A stretch of DNA of 64,000 nucleotides from Lepus europaeus (lineage: Eukaryota > Chordata > Mammalia > Lagomorpha > Leporidae). The position numbers were made by a program, and so were the translations under genes. Under the pieces are notes generated by a model that saw only the letters and a list, made by a program, of their open reading frames with translations, ran no database searches and was not told where the DNA came from. The stretch spans positions 56,606,948-56,670,947 of the forward strand of contig NC_084835.1 in the NCBI RefSeq assembly GCF_033115175.1, written 5' to 3'. This document shows positions 1 through 11,279 of the stretch, one piece after another; positions within the stretch are counted from its first letter, which is position 1, and the number at the start of each line of letters is the position of its first letter.

Positions 1-30
1 TGGGAACTTAAAGTGATCATGTGTGCGTGT

Positions 31-332
31 GTGCTGGCACCACATTCCATGAGAGCACCGGTAAAGTCCCCACCGCCCCACTTCCTAACCAGCTCCCTGC
101 TAACGTGCCTGGGAAAGCAGCTGATGATGGCCCAAGTACTTGCGCCCCTGCCACCCATGTGGGAGACCTGGATGGAGTTCTCAGTTTCTGGGTTCAGCTT
201 GGTCCAGTCCTGACTGTTAGCACCATTTGGGGATTGAACCTGCAGACGGAAGATCTCTGTCTTCGTCTCTTCCTCTCTCTCTCTCTCTCTGTAACTCTGC
301 CTTTCAAATAAGTAAATCTTTTACTTAAAAAG
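31..332 (+). mobile_element. CSINE, 5' truncated
   Basis: Lacks the GGGGCCGGC head; has TGGGAAAGCAGCTGATGATG, the CT-rich 3' part and TTTCAAATAAGTAAATCTTTTA. Confidence 0.85.
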
Positions 333-648
333 GAGAGAACATTTCCTAACCTCTCCCTCCAATACCCCAATTTGTGAGATGAGAAAATGGGCTCCATCAA
401 CTCATCTCTGAATGGTTTATTGTGAGAAAGGTTGAATACAGAGACATAGAAAGACGGGAGGAGCACTCCTATCCCAGCTCTGGACTCCGCTGCTGTTAAC
501 ATTTTGATATACTTGCTAGTTATTTAATACATGGTCCCCATGCCCCAGGGACGCCACTTCCTCCACAAGCTCCCACAGGTCTCTCATCTCAAGCCTTCAC
601 ATCAAATCCTTCAACTTGCACTTCTGACAAAACAGGGAAGCTCTCTTG

Positions 649-966
649 GTGTGGGTGTTGTGGCATACCAGGTTTAGCCCCCACTTGTGACACTGGCGTC
701 ACATATCTGAGCACTGAATTGAGTCCTGGCTGCTCCACTTCTGATCTAGCTCCTTGCTAATGCACCTAGGAAAGCAGCAGAGGGTGCCCACATACTTGGG
801 CTCCTGCCACCTGCGTGGGTGGCCCGGATGGAGTTCCAGGCTCCTGGCTTCAACCTGGACCACTTTGGGCCATTTCAGCCATTTGGGGAGTGAACCAGCA
901 GATAGAAGTTTCTCTCTCTGTCCCTCTCTCCCTTTCTCTCTCTCTGTCATTCAAATAAATGAATCT
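649..966 (+). mobile_element. CSINE
   Basis: Head GTTGTGGCATACCAGG through ATTCAAATAAATGAATC, followed by a (CT)(CA) microsatellite tail. Confidence 0.9.
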
Positions 967-984
967 CTCTCTCTCCCTCCCCCC

Positions 985-987
<3 letters not shown>

Positions 988-1030
<43 letters not shown>
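988..1030. repeat. (CT)n-(CA)n microsatellite
   Basis: CT repeats run into about 11 CA units, at the tail of the CSINE ending near 966. Confidence 0.9.
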
Positions 1031-1035
<5 letters not shown>

Positions 1036-1164
1036 TCTCCTATACACCCATACACATTCCCCACCAAATACAAATGATTCAGTCTAGATGAGCTCTCCAG
1101 CCATGCAGATCATTGGTCTGGGGTCACGGGGGGAGTCTCTCACACTGGTAACCAATCAAGCAAT

Positions 1165-1225
1165 AATGTGTTGTTCACCTGTGAATTCCCAGGGCCTCCA
1201 GCACTGTCGGGCTCAGGAGGTGTTT
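1165..1225 (-). repeat. MIR-like fragment
   Basis: GAATTCCCAGGGCCTCCAGC followed by CAGGAGGTGTTTGTG resembles the reversed end of a MIR or L2 tail. Too short to be sure. Confidence 0.3.
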
Positions 1226-1562
1226 GTGTGGTGAGGACCTGTGGATGAATGAGGCCGACGTTCTCTTTTGTGCCTCGTTTCTGTGCATCTTGTTGCATCT
1301 GCCACACTCATTCCACTTGTGTGACAGTATCACACGGACTTATCCTTGTCCAGCCCATGGCCATCTCGGAAGAAGGAGGCGGGGCAGCGGGGACATGTCC
1401 CCCATGCCTTTTGGAGGATGCATGCACTGCTTTCTCTTGAACAGAGGGTAGGGGGTGACCACAGCAGGTCTGAAAGGAGCGAAGGCCTGGCAAGGTTCAG
1501 GAATGTAGGCCCGAGGGAGAAAGTCCACCCACCCCGAGCAGGCATTTGGCCCCCCGGGGCAT

Positions 1563-1958
1563 ATATTTTTTTAACGATTTATTTATTTATTTGAAAGTCA
1601 GAGTTACACAGAGAGAGAAGGAAAGGGAGAGGGAGAGGGAGAGGGAGAGGGAGAGGGAGAGGGAGAGGGAGAGGGAGAGGGAGAGGAAGAGGGAGAGAGA
1701 GGTCTTCCATCCGCTGGTTCACTCCCCAGTTGGCTGCAATGGCCAGAGCTGCGCTGATCTGGAGCCAGGATCCAAGAGCTTCTTCGGGTATCCCACGTGG
1801 GTGCAGAGGCTCAAGAACATGGACCATGTTCTATTGCTTTCCTAGGCCATAGCAGAGAGCTGGATTGGAAATGGAGCAGCCGGGACTCGAACCGTTGCCC
1901 ATATGGCATGCCGGCACTGGAGGCAACAGCCTTACCTGCTACACCACAGTGCCGGCCC
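1563..1958 (-). mobile_element. CSINE
   Basis: ATTTATTTATTTGAAAGTCAGAG through GCCACAGTGCCGGCCC-like end. Target duplication CCYGGGGCAT at 1553-1562 and 1961-1970. Confidence 0.92.
1618..1694. repeat. (GAGAGG)n microsatellite inside a CSINE
   Basis: About eleven hexamer units expanded from the CT/GA-rich tract of the antisense CSINE at 1563-1958. Confidence 0.9.
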
Positions 1959-1970
1959 CTCCTGGGGCAT

Positions 1971-3412
1971 CTTTATTTCTAACCATCCTGGTTTGGATGC
2001 TGCTGTTTTTGAAACCAAGTCACACCTTACACTACCACGCCTTGGTGATGGGCTATATAACAGCAAAAATTTGGCGTGATTTTTCCCAAAACTGAGGAGC
2101 CTTTTGGAGACTAAGATATCCTTTTTCATGTCTGGTCACTTCATGAGATCAGGTGCAGCAATGGGGAGAGAAATCCGGGATCTGAGTGACTGTGTAAGCT
2201 GAGAGCCCTGGGCTGCAGGTTGGGCGTCAGCTAAGTCACACTGCAGGTGCCAGGGCTGCTGAGCCTCCCAGCGTGCGGGGATTTGGCAGGAAGCTGGGCA
2301 CTGTCTTTCCTGGGTATTTCAGTTGCACACCTCAGTTCCGCACATAGAGCAGTCGTTAGAGAGGAAAGGTGGTGGGTATGAGGGCAGGCGTGCAGGAGGC
2401 CCTGCCACTTGCTGGGGAGGGGAGAGACCCTGGACAAGTCTCCCAGCATGTGTGAGGTTACCCGGGACTCACTAAGAAAAGAAGTTGAAAATGCACCTGC
2501 CCTCAGCAATGCTCTTCTGGAAGTGGGAGCCCTGGGGTTGCGCATTGCTAAGCAAAATTGCAGGAGGCAAGGGCAGTCAGGCAATTGCTCAGGAGCCCTC
2601 AGTCTAGACGCGTGTTTCTCCAACTCGATTAAAAGCAAAAGCATCTTTCAGTTCTGGAGCGGACCTTAGTATGTTCACGGTTTCTTACAGAGGCTGTATG
2701 AATCTCCATTGACCATGCCTGTGATAGTTAATGGAGCTGTACCCCATGCAGTGGTTTTTAAACTTTTGGGGTTCAAGATCCCTTAAGTATTTGATGGAGG
2801 CTGTAGCTCCCTTCCCCTCCTCCCAAAGATGCTTGTAACCCCCCCCCCCAACATTTTGCTAACACTCAGAGGTCCCCCATGCCTGAGGCTGGGAAGCCTC
2901 AGCTGGGCAGCCTCCAAGAGCACCTTGTGCTGTTAACCTGGTGCGTGCCGGCCCCACTGCTGTTCCCACTCGCTTGTTGGTGGTTTGCTGTTGCTGGGCT
3001 TGGGTGTTTATTTTCCTTGTAAATATAGGAACAAGGGTGATATTCTTTTCTGCTGACTGCAAGTTGATTTTTTTTTCCCTCCAGAGAAAGTGCCCAAAGA
3101 AGCCTGTGTTTCTGGGGTTGAGCCCAGGCCTTTCCCAACTGGGCAGGAGGGCACAGCGGAGCTGTTTTATGCAATGCGCTGGGCTGGCAGCAACACCAAC
3201 ACAGCCATGGAAACCAGCCCTGGCCCTTCCATTAGGAGTGTCCTATCTAGACAGGTCCTGAGAACACTGTGACTCTAAGTCATACACAAACACCTTGTCA
3301 CTACTCAACGTTAAGTTCAGTCATGGTGGATCAGGCATACTCTTTCTTGGGACCATGGTCGCCAATGCTGATCCCCTACCAGTCCACCCCTCAGCCCACT
3401 CTGAATGCCTTT
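1971..3412. other. Intergenic unique sequence
   Basis: No repeat or coding exon recognised; a short C-run occurs at 2840-2849. Open frames such as 2231-2644 (minus) match nothing I know. Confidence 0.55.
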
Positions 3413-3423
3413 TCCATGCAGTG

Positions 3424-3748
3424 TTTTTTTTTTAAGGTTTATTTTATCATTTATTTGAAAGTCAGAGATACACAGAGAGAGAAGGAGAGGCAGAGAGAGA
3501 GAGGTCTTCTATCCACTGGCTCACTCCGTGATTGGCCACAATGGCCAGAGCTGCACTGATCAGAAGCTTCTTCCGGGTCTCCTACCCAGGTGCAGGGGCC
3601 CCAGGACTTGGGCCATCTTCCACTGCTATCCCAGGCCATGGCAGAGAGCTGGATGGGAAGTGGAGCAGCCGGGACTTGAACCGGCGCCCATATGGAATGC
3701 CGGCACTGCAGGCAGCAGCTTTCCCCGCTATGTCACAGCACCAGCCCC
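3424..3748 (-). mobile_element. CSINE
   Basis: Antisense copy ending TCACAGCACCAGCCCC; target duplication CCATSCAGTGTT on both sides (3413 and about 3750). Confidence 0.9.
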
Positions 3749-4092
3749 TCCATCCAGTGTTCTACAGATGTTGAATGTGCTGTTTTGTGTAGCTTGTTTA
3801 CATAAGTGGTATTCAATTATCCATCATGGTCTGCAACATGCATTTTCATATCACACACATCGCTCTTCCTATCTCAGTACACACCGATCTACCTCTATCT
3901 TTTTGATGGCTGCAGAGTATCTCACAGCACATATGTAACACTGCAGTTACCTTCCCCCTTCTTGTTGAACACAGTGCTCTTTCCAGTTGTTCATTAGTAT
4001 GCACAGTACTTTGCTGAGCAAGCTTGTAAATGCATCCTGTCTGCATGGGTGTGTTCCTGGAGCATAATTATTGCATTTTGGAGTACAAATAG
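3749..4092 (-). mobile_element. Ancient LINE-like fragment, reverse orientation
   Basis: ATGGCTGCAGAGTATCTCAC, GTTGTTCATTAGTATGCACA and GGAGCATAATTATTGCATTT recall the reversed 3' end of old L1 elements, but divergence is high. No coding is seen. Confidence 0.35.
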
Positions 4093-4705
4093 CCAGCCTC
4101 TGTATATGTGGGTTCTGCTTTGGTGGCTTTAACCAACCATGAATCAAAAACATTCAAGGGGCTGGCATTGTGGTGTGGCAGGTTAGGAGGCTGTTTTGAT
4201 TCCAGCATCCCATATTGGAGTGCCAATTTGAGTCCCAGCTGCTCCACTTCCAATGCAGCTCTTGCTAATGTACCTGGGAAGGCAGTGGATGATGACCTAA
4301 GTGCTTGGGCACCCACTACCCACATGGCAAGACCCAGATAGAGTTCTGGGTTCCTGGCTCCAGCCTGGCACATCTCACTCTGTTGCTGCCATTTGGGGAG
4401 TGCAGCAGAGGATGGGAGATCTCTCTTTCTCTCTCTGTCTCTCCCTCTCTCTGTTGTCTGTCTTTCAAATAAACAAATCTTTTAAAAGTTCAAATAAATA
4501 TTGTATCTGTACTGAGCATATATAGATTATTTTCTTGTCATTATTCCCTAAACAGCAGAGTGTAACAATTATTTACATGGTGTTTACATCACATTAAATA
4601 TTATAAATGACTTAGAGATTAAAGTTCACGGAAGCATGTGCACAGGTTGTATGCAAATACTGTGCCATTTTGTGTAAGGGACTTGTGCATCTGCAGGTTT
4701 GGTTG
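4093..4705 (-). mobile_element. Tigger2/MER28-like DNA transposon, interrupted by a CSINE
   Basis: The left part (4093-4157) reads CCTCTGTATATGTGGGTTCT then TTTAACCAACCATG. The right part (4489-4705) contains GTATCTGTACTGAGCATATA, TTGTCATTATTCCCTAAACA and CATCTGCAGG. Both match one nonautonomous Tigger family in opposite orientation to the copy at 35845. The CSINE at 4158-4488 splits it. Confidence 0.65.
4158..4488 (+). mobile_element. CSINE inserted in a Tigger element
   Basis: GGGGCTGGCATTGTGGTG to CAAATAAACAAATCTTTTAAAA; it splits the Tigger copy at 4093-4705. Confidence 0.92.
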
Positions 4706-4942
4706 ACTCTATTTTGACACTTTCATACATTCTGCCTGGGTTCTTGTTCCTTCCCCATCTGCAGGCCTAGTGGTCCCTTCCCAGCCCCTTTCCCTGCGCT
4801 GGCCATGAAGCTGGCTGAGAGAACGCTCTGCAATGCTCGCCTTCCCCTTTCTCTGACTAATGACAAATTAATAACTGCCAGCTATACTTTCCTTTAAAAG
4901 TTATTTTATTTTAAAAAATATTTATTAAAATATAGTGTTCGT
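4706..4942. other. Short unique segment, possible conserved noncoding element
   Basis: The part at 4840-4890 (CTGACTAATGACAAATTAAT, then AACTGCCAGCTAT) is AT-rich with homeobox-type TAAT cores, unlike its neighbours. Conservation is inferred only. Confidence 0.25.
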
Positions 4943-5268
4943 GGGGCCGGTGTTGTGGCGTTGTGGGTAAAGCCACCACCTGTGACACCAGCATCCAATA
5001 TGAGTGCTGGTTCATGCCCCTGGCTGCTCCACTTCTGATCCAGCTCCTGGCTAATGGTCTGGGAAAATCAGTGGAAGACGGCTCAAGTGCGTGGGCTCCT
5101 GAACTCATGTGGGCGGCCAGGAAGAAGCTCCTGGCTCCTGGCTTTGGCCTGGCCCAGCGCTGGCCACGGTGTCCATCTGGGGAATGAAATAGCAGATAAA
5201 AGATCTACGTGTCTCTCCCTCTCTCTGTGTAATGTCAACTTTCAAAAAAAAAACAACTTAAAAAAAAG
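4943..5268 (+). mobile_element. CSINE
   Basis: GGGGCCGGTGTTGTGGCG head; 3' end partly lost, going from AATGTCAACTTTC into A-runs. Confidence 0.9.
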
Positions 5269-5311
5269 AACTTATAGGACACAGCAAAAGCAATGTTAAG
5301 AGGAAAGTTTA

Positions 5312-5644
5312 GGGGCCGGCGCTGTGGCATAGTGGGTAAAGCCGCTGCCTGCAGCATCAGCATCCCATATGGGCGCCAGTTCAAGTCCCGGCTGCTCCAC
5401 TTCTGCTCCAGCTGTCTGCAATGGCCTGGGAAAGCAGTACAAGATGGCCCAAGTCCTTGGGTTCTTGCATCCTCGTGGAAAACACAAAAGAAGCTCCTAG
5501 CTCCTGGCTTCAGATCAGTGCAGCTCCAGCCATTGTGGCCAACTGGGGAATGAACCAGCGGATGGAAGACCTTTCTCTGCCCCCCACCCCCCCGTGTAAC
5601 TCTTTCAAATAAATAAATAAATCTTTAAGGAAAAAAAAAAAAAG
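5312..5644 (+). mobile_element. CSINE
   Basis: GGGGCCGGCGCTGTGGCATA head, A-box and B-box like motifs (TGGCATAGTGGGTAAAG; GTTCAAGTCCC), tail AAATAAATAAATAAATCTTTA. Confidence 0.95.
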
Positions 5645-6460
5645 AAAGTAATCCAGGCATAAGGATCACAAGTGTGAAAAAAACCCTCCTCACCTTTGCT
5701 GTATTAATTGCTTTAGAGAATCTCTCCTGGCCACTAGCAACAGCACCTACAGGTGCTTTATCTCTCAGTTGATGTAGCAAGTTCCATGAGCCTCACACAG
5801 GTTGGGGACAAGGGGTGGAGGTGACGAGGTGATCCAACCCCAGCGGCTCTGACCCTGGGCTGGCTCCCCAGTGGCTGCTCCTGGTCTTTGTGCAGCCGAC
5901 CTACCCCTTACACCCTCGTCTGGGCTTGGGCCTTTGCCCACCCCTGCCCCCTGCCTCCGCGTTGACCCTGTTGGGGTGGGGTGTCCTTCTCCGGCCCTCC
6001 CTGGCGAGCTTCCTCGCCTTGCAGGACTGAGCAGAGAGCAGCTGCTTCGGGTTGGTGTGGAGGCAGCAGACACCTCGGCGGCTCCCTCGTGTTCCAGCTC
6101 ATCCTGGGATGAGGTGCCCCACCAGGAGGAATGCACCCCGCCGTGCACGCCCAAGGCCCCAACTTTAGCACATTCATGTAACCGGGAATGTTCTCAGCGT
6201 CGGCCTGTCCTTCTGGGGTGTGGCAGGCCGAGCTCTGACCACACAAAGGGGACTTGTGTGAAAAGGAGGCAATTTTGACGTTTCAGGGGGAAATATGTTG
6301 CAGTAGAAGCAGCGTGTGTTACACGGCTGTGTGGATCAGGAAGCACATTCACCAGGCGATGCCAGAAGGGATTCAATTGGCCAAACTCAGGCAAAGCGAA
6401 GCTTTCAGAAACAAGAGCGTGTTGGGACACAGCCTGAATATTCTCCACTTTGTTATTTTT
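5645..6460. other. GC-rich unique intergenic segment
   Basis: A 135-codon plus-strand frame (5871-6278) and opposed minus frames reflect GC-rich composition. No domain, splice pattern or homolog is recognised. Confidence 0.5.
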
Positions 6461-6758
6461 AAATTTATTTAGTTTCATTTTATTTGAAAGGCAGAGAGAC
6501 AGGAAGATTTTCCATCTGCTGGTTCACTCCCCAAGTTCCCACAACAGCCAAGACTGGGCCAGGCCAAAGCCAGGAGCCAGGAACACAATGTGTCTCCCAC
6601 ATGGCCCTCCCATGTGGTGGGGATCCTGGTATTGGAGACATCATCTGCTGCCCCCCCACCCCGGGTGAGCTTTAGCAGGGTGCTGCATGTGGAATCAGAG
6701 CCAGGACTTGAACCCAGGCACTCTGATATGGGATGCAAGCACCCCAGGTAGCGGTTTA
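6461..6758 (-). mobile_element. CSINE, divergent older type
   Basis: TTATTTGAAAGGCAGAGAGAC through GAACCCAGGCACTCTGATAT; the head is atypical. It abuts another antisense copy at 6759. Confidence 0.8.
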
Positions 6759-7060
6759 GAGATTTATTTTTATTTATTTGAAAGGAAGAAAGAGAGATTG
6801 ATTCTGTCTACTGGTTCACTCCCCAAAAGGTCATAATGGCCAGAGCTGGGCCAGGCCGAAGTCAGGAGCCAGGAGCTTCATCTGGGTCTTCCATGTGGGT
6901 ACAGGGGCCGAAGAACTTGGACCATCTTCCACTGCTTTCCCCAGGCCATTACCAGGGAGCTGGATTGGAAATGGAGCAGTTGGGACTTGAACTCACATCC
7001 TTATGGGATGCCTGTGTTGCAAACAGCAGCTTATCCCACTATGCCACAACACCGGCCCCC
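6759..7060 (-). mobile_element. CSINE
   Basis: Ends TATGCCACAACACCGGCCCC; back to back with the previous copy in the same orientation. Confidence 0.9.
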
Positions 7061-7269
7061 ATCTACTTTATTCTTAAATAGCAGCCAGGGTTGGCCCAAG
7101 GACAAGCATTTCCTACCTTTTAATGCCTATTTGAAATGATCAGATCCCAAGGATCATGCAAATAGATAATTGCTTAAGAGAGAAAAAACTTAAAAATCCA
7201 CTAATGAAAGTTGTCTAGGGATTGCGTTCACTGTTGACATACTATGTGCAATTCTTTTCTTTCTTTTCC

Positions 7270-7602
7270 CTTTTTTTAAGGAATTATTTTATTTATTTGA
7301 AAGGCAGAGAGAGAGAGAGAGAGAGAGAAAGGGAGAGACAGAGAAAAAGAGATCTTCCATCTGCTGATTCACTCCCCAATGACCAGAACAACCAGGGCTG
7401 GGCCAGCCTGAAGCCAGGAGCCAAGAACTCTATCCTGGTCTCCCATGTGGTGGCAGGGGCCCAAGCACTTGAATTGTCTTCTAGTGCCTTCCCCAGGCAG
7501 CTAGATGGGAAGTGGAGCAACTGACACTCAAGCCAGTCATTGATATGAGATAGCAGTATAGCAAGTAGTAGCGTCACCCATGGTGCCACAACACTGACCC
7601 CC
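7270..7602 (-). mobile_element. CSINE
   Basis: TTTATTTGAAAGGCAGAG with GA expansion, ending GGTGCCACAACACTGACCCC. Confidence 0.9.
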
Positions 7603-7934
7603 AATTTTTCTTAAGAAATATTGTCTTCCTAAGTCCATTCACTTCTTTCTATTAAATTGGCAATTTCTGACACTCCCTTGGTAATGGAATGAGATGAGTT
7701 GGTCCATAAAATATTACTACAAGTAGAAAGAAAAAAGAGGCTCCCTTCTTGTGCACTTAAGATCAGTCTTGCAATGTTTCTCTTTACCTGTGTAAGTTGG
7801 AAGGAGAGATTTAAATAAGGCCTTGTAAAAAGTTCTTAGGCACTGCGAGGAAAGTCTCAGATGAGTCCCCTAGAATGGATGTAGGTATAGGGTGTATTAT
7901 TTCCACTCCAGAGTCTTGTCTTATACCCGGACCA

Positions 7935-8480
7935 ACATGCCAAGTACAGACACATATAAGGTGCACAAAGTGATAAAATTTATTGAAAAGGTGGGAAAGT
8001 CTCTCTCACACACACACACGAGCATGGGTCACCCCACAGAGAAATACCTGTCATGAGTGGGCAGTGGTCCAGGTTGTCCAAAAGGAGGGGTTCGGGGGAG
8101 CATCCGAGCAGGACCTCCAGCCATGGTTCGTGGTGGAACACAGAGACAGAGTTGGGGGAGGAGGGTCCTTCCGCTGATGTTGACCCTTGGAGGCATCGCC
8201 TCTCCAGGTGTGAAGCCACCTGGGAATTATATGACACCTCCACAAGTTCCATGGGGAGCTCAATATCTATATTTCCATGGCAACCCCCATGAGGTCCCAG
8301 ATGCAGCAGATGCATCCAGGGAAATGGAGCATTTTGATTGACGAGTCAGAGGATACACTTACACTTGGGGACTTGCGACTTCCAGCTCAGCAGACTTAGC
8401 TAGCTGCCTGCCTATCCCACATCAGAATGAGCCAAGGCTGTTTGCAATGCCTAGATTTTTTCTGCCTGACTTTTTACACT
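7935..8480 (-). mobile_element. Probable solo LTR, reverse orientation (ends uncertain)
   Basis: On the minus strand a non-SINE block holds a CCAATCAAAATG-like U3 portion (around 8330), a pyrimidine-rich middle, and CAATAAATTTTATCAC (polyadenylation signal around 7977) followed by a short GT-rich end. It resembles an LTR, but I could not find matching terminal repeats or target duplications. A retroposed 3' UTR is the alternative. No retroviral coding sequence was seen beside it. Confidence 0.35.
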
Positions 8481-8630
8481 TCTTAGGAAACTTCAGCAGT
8501 GTTTGTGTTAGTGTGTGGCACTAGGGACAGCAATGGAAAAGGAATTGAACATTTCCCATAACATTTTAAATTTTGTTCCTGTTAATTGAAATTGCACATA
8601 TGTATTATGAATACAAAATATTAATTGCAT

Positions 8631-8661
8631 TTAATAATTAATTAGCTTAATTAATTATTAA
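8631..8661. repeat. Perfect AT-rich inverted repeat
   Basis: Two 14-base arms, TTAATAATTAATTA and TAATTAATTATTAA, separated by GCT. It lies in AT-rich sequence just before an L1 relic. Confidence 0.9.
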
Positions 8662-8689
8662 AAATTAATACATTTTAAATTGTAACTGC

Positions 8690-9138
8690 AATATAAAAGC
8701 CAGAACTAAAGATCTTAGAAGAAGACAATAGACTATCTTTGAAACTTAGGGTAGACAAAGATTTCCTGGACATAATCACAAAATCACTAACCACAAAACA
8801 AAAAGATAATTTGGATTTCACTCAATTTTTAGATGTTTTTCTCATTTAAAAGAAATGAAGAAATTGAATAGTTTAGCTACAAACTGGAAGAAGTATTTGC
8901 AGAAAATATATATGAAAGAGAAATATTTAGAGAGTTCCTACAAAATAACAATGAAAAGATGATAGTCCGAATTAAAACCAGGCAAAAGATTTGGGATAGT
9001 CACTTCACACACGGACACACACACACACACACACATGATATAGAAAAGGCCAGCAAACTCATGAAGGATGATCAGCCTAACTAAGCATTCCTGGCCAAGG
9101 CAGGTCCAACATCTGAAAGTCAGTAAGATAATTCACCA
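8690..9138 (+). mobile_element. Old L1 (L1M-type) 3' fragment, left piece
   Basis: The text ATCTTAGAAGAAGACAATAG, then GACATAATCAC and a track of AAAAGATGATAGTCC, resembles the end of L1M ORF2 on the plus strand in heavily decayed form. A (CA)n run at 9015-9034 is included. It continues at 9461 after the CSINE. Confidence 0.55.
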
Positions 9139-9460
9139 GGGGCTGGAATTGTGGCATATCAGGTTAAGCTGCTGTCTGGGCGCCAGCATTCCATGTGGGC
9201 ACTGGTTCAAGTCCCGACTGCTCCACTTCTGATCCAGCTTCCTGCGAATGTGCCTGGGAAAGCAGTGAAAGATGACCCAAGTGCTTGGGCCCCTGAACCC
9301 ACGTGAGAAACCTGAAAGAAGCTCCTTGGTTTGGATTGGCCCAGCTCCTGACATTGCAGCAATTTGGGGAGTGAACCAGTAGATGGAAGCTCACTCACTC
9401 TCTGTCTCTGTCTCTCTCTAACTCTACCTTTCAAATAAATAAAAATAAAAATTAAAAGAA
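9139..9460 (+). mobile_element. CSINE inserted in L1
   Basis: GGGGCTGGAATTGTGGCA to CAAATAAATAAAAATAAAA; flanking ATTCAC on both sides suggests a short target duplication. Confidence 0.9.
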
Positions 9461-10106
9461 AATCATTCACAATATCAGAAGAAAAAAAAGACACATTGTG
9501 TTGTTTTTATATATATTTTAAAACACAATGAGAAAAGAGCAGTGCTTCTGAGTACGTGGAGAGTTTGGGATCCTCAGACATTATGCTGGGAGTGTAACAT
9601 GACGTGGCACTCTGGAAACCAGCTTGGCAGTTCCTCTAAAAGTTGAACAGAGATACCACAGGGAAACGCATATTCCCACACAAACCTGTACAGGAATGTT
9701 CACAACAGCGTTGCTCATAACAGCCCCAAGGAAAAGCCCAAATGTCCATCAGCTGATGAATGGAGAAATACAATGCGACGGATCCATGCCATTAAAGGGG
9801 ATTAAGCACCGATACAAGCCACAGGCTCAATCAGTCTGGAACACACGCTCAGTGAATAGAGTTGGAAGTGTCCAGAACAGATAACTCCCCAGAACAGGTA
9901 TTAGAGGTTGCCAGGGCTGGAGAGAGATGGGGAGTAGCTGCCAATGGTTATAGGACTTGGTTGTGGAGTGATAAAAAATACTCTGCCGTAGATGATGGTG
10001 ATGGTAGCATAACCTGGTGAAGATACTAAACAACGCTGAATTGCACATTTTTAAATTGTGACTTCTGCTGTTTGTGAACTCTATCTCAGTTTTTAAAAAT
10101 CCCACC
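9461..10106 (+). mobile_element. Old L1 (L1M-type) end of ORF2 and 3' UTR
   Basis: Diagnostic strings are TCTGGAAACCAGCTTGGCAG, AACAGCGTTGCTCATAACAG, AATGTCCATCAGCTGATGAA, GGTTGCCAGGGCTGG and TGAATTGCACATTTTTAAAT. They follow L1M order on the plus strand. The reading frame is broken throughout. Confidence 0.75.
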
Positions 10107-10685
10107 ATTAACTTGTTACTTACAAGATTAAATGCTTCCTTCCTATGCTTGGGAACCAGGCAAGGATATCTACTCTCACCATTCCTTTTTTTTTTTTTTT
10201 TTTTTTTTTGACAGGCAGAGTTAGTGAGACAGTGAGAGAGAGAAGATACAGAGAGAACAGAGAGAAAGGTCTTCCTTCCGTTGGTTCACCCCCTAAATGG
10301 TTGTCATGGCCGGCGTGCTGTGCTGATCCGAAGCCAGGAGCCAGGTTCTTCCTCCTGGTCTCCCATGCAGGTGCAGGGCCCAGGGACTTGGGCCATCCTC
10401 CACTGCCTTCCCGGGCCACAGTAGAGAGCTGGACTGGAAGAGGAGTGACCAGGACAGAATCCGGCACCCCGACCAGGACTAGAACCCGCGACACCGGTGC
10501 TGCAGATGGAGGATTAGCCTAGTGAGCCGTGGCGCCAGCCAGCTCTGACCATTCCTATTTAGCATTCGTCCACAAGGTTCTGGCCAGTGCAACAGGCAAG
10601 AAAAAGAAATAAGAGACATCCAGGTTGGAAGGGAAGAAATAACACTTCTTCTATTTGTAACATGATTATTCATACAGAAAATGCA
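10107..10685 (+). mobile_element. L1 ORF2 reverse-transcriptase fragment, split by a CSINE
   Basis: CAGGCAAGGATATCTACTCTCACC (10158 on), then after the CSINE GTTCTGGCCAGTGCAACAGG, AGAAAGAAATAAGAGACATCC-like text and ATAACACTTCTTCTATTTG. This is the reverse-transcriptase region of L1 ORF2 on the plus strand. It is a separate, more 5' piece than the L1 end just before it. Confidence 0.65.
10186..10540 (-). mobile_element. CSINE, young subfamily, inserted in L1 ORF2
   Basis: Poly-T then GACAGGCAGAGTTAG through GTGAGCCGTGGCGCCAGCC. Flanks CTCTCACCATTCC and CTCTGACCATTCC form the target duplication. Confidence 0.93.
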
Positions 10686-10698
10686 AAGATATTCTTTT

Positions 10699-11025
10699 TT
10701 TTTTTTCCCCACAGGCAGAGTGGATAATGAGAGAGAGAGACAGAGAGAAAGGTCTTCCTTTTTGCCATTGGTTCACCCTCCAATGGCCGCTGCGGCCGGC
10801 GCATTGCGCTGATCCGAAGCCAGGAGCCAGGTGCTTCTCCTGGTCTCCCATGGGGTGCAGGGCCCAAGGACTTGGGCCATCCTCCACTGCCTTCCCAGGC
10901 CATAGCAGAGAGCTGGACTGGAAGAGGGGCAACCTGGACAGAATCCAGCGCCCCAACAGGGACTAGAACCCGGTGTGCCAGCGCCGCAAGGTGGAGAATT
11001 AGCCTGTTAAGCCACGGCGCCGGCT
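10699..11025 (-). mobile_element. CSINE, young subfamily
   Basis: Exact 14-base target duplication AAAGATATTCTTTT at 10685-10698 and 11026-11039; ends GCCACGGCGCCGGCT. Confidence 0.96.
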
Positions 11026-11039
11026 AAAGATATTCTTTT

Positions 11040-11205
11040 CAACAAATGGGGCTAGGTCATTGGCTATCCATATGGAAAAATGAGCTTTGATCCATACCCT
11101 TGTACAATATACAAAATGTACTCAAAATGGATCAAAGACCTAAATGTAAAACATACAGCTATGAAATTTCTAGAAGCTAAAATAGGATATCTATCTATCT
11201 ATCTA
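11040..11205 (+). mobile_element. L1 ORF2 fragment
   Basis: CAACAAATGGGGCTAGGTCA, TACAAAATGTACTCAAAATG and GATCAAAGACCTAAATGTAA are typical L1M ORF2 text. It continues the piece before the CSINE at 10699-11025. It ends in a short (ATCT)n run at about 11190-11209. Confidence 0.65.
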
Positions 11206-11279
11206 TCTAATTTAAGAGGCAGAGAATCAAGGTAGGAGGTACCTTTCTCTGAAGGGAGGACAGAACTTCTACTTTGATT

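Larger units (their letters stand above)
333..1562. other. Intergenic, outside the CSINEs: no gene seen
   Basis: At 333-648 and 1031-1562 there is unique sequence with only short open frames and a possible MIR trace at 1165-1225. Confidence 0.6.

Noticed and set aside
5312-5400. tRNA-like A and B boxes in CSINE heads
   Set aside because: They reflect the tRNA origin of the SINE, not a tRNA gene; no cloverleaf is present here or at the other copies.
5871-6278. Possible gene in GC-rich segment
   Set aside because: Plus and minus frames are equally open, composition is Pro/Ala/Ser-rich, and no splice or homology support exists.
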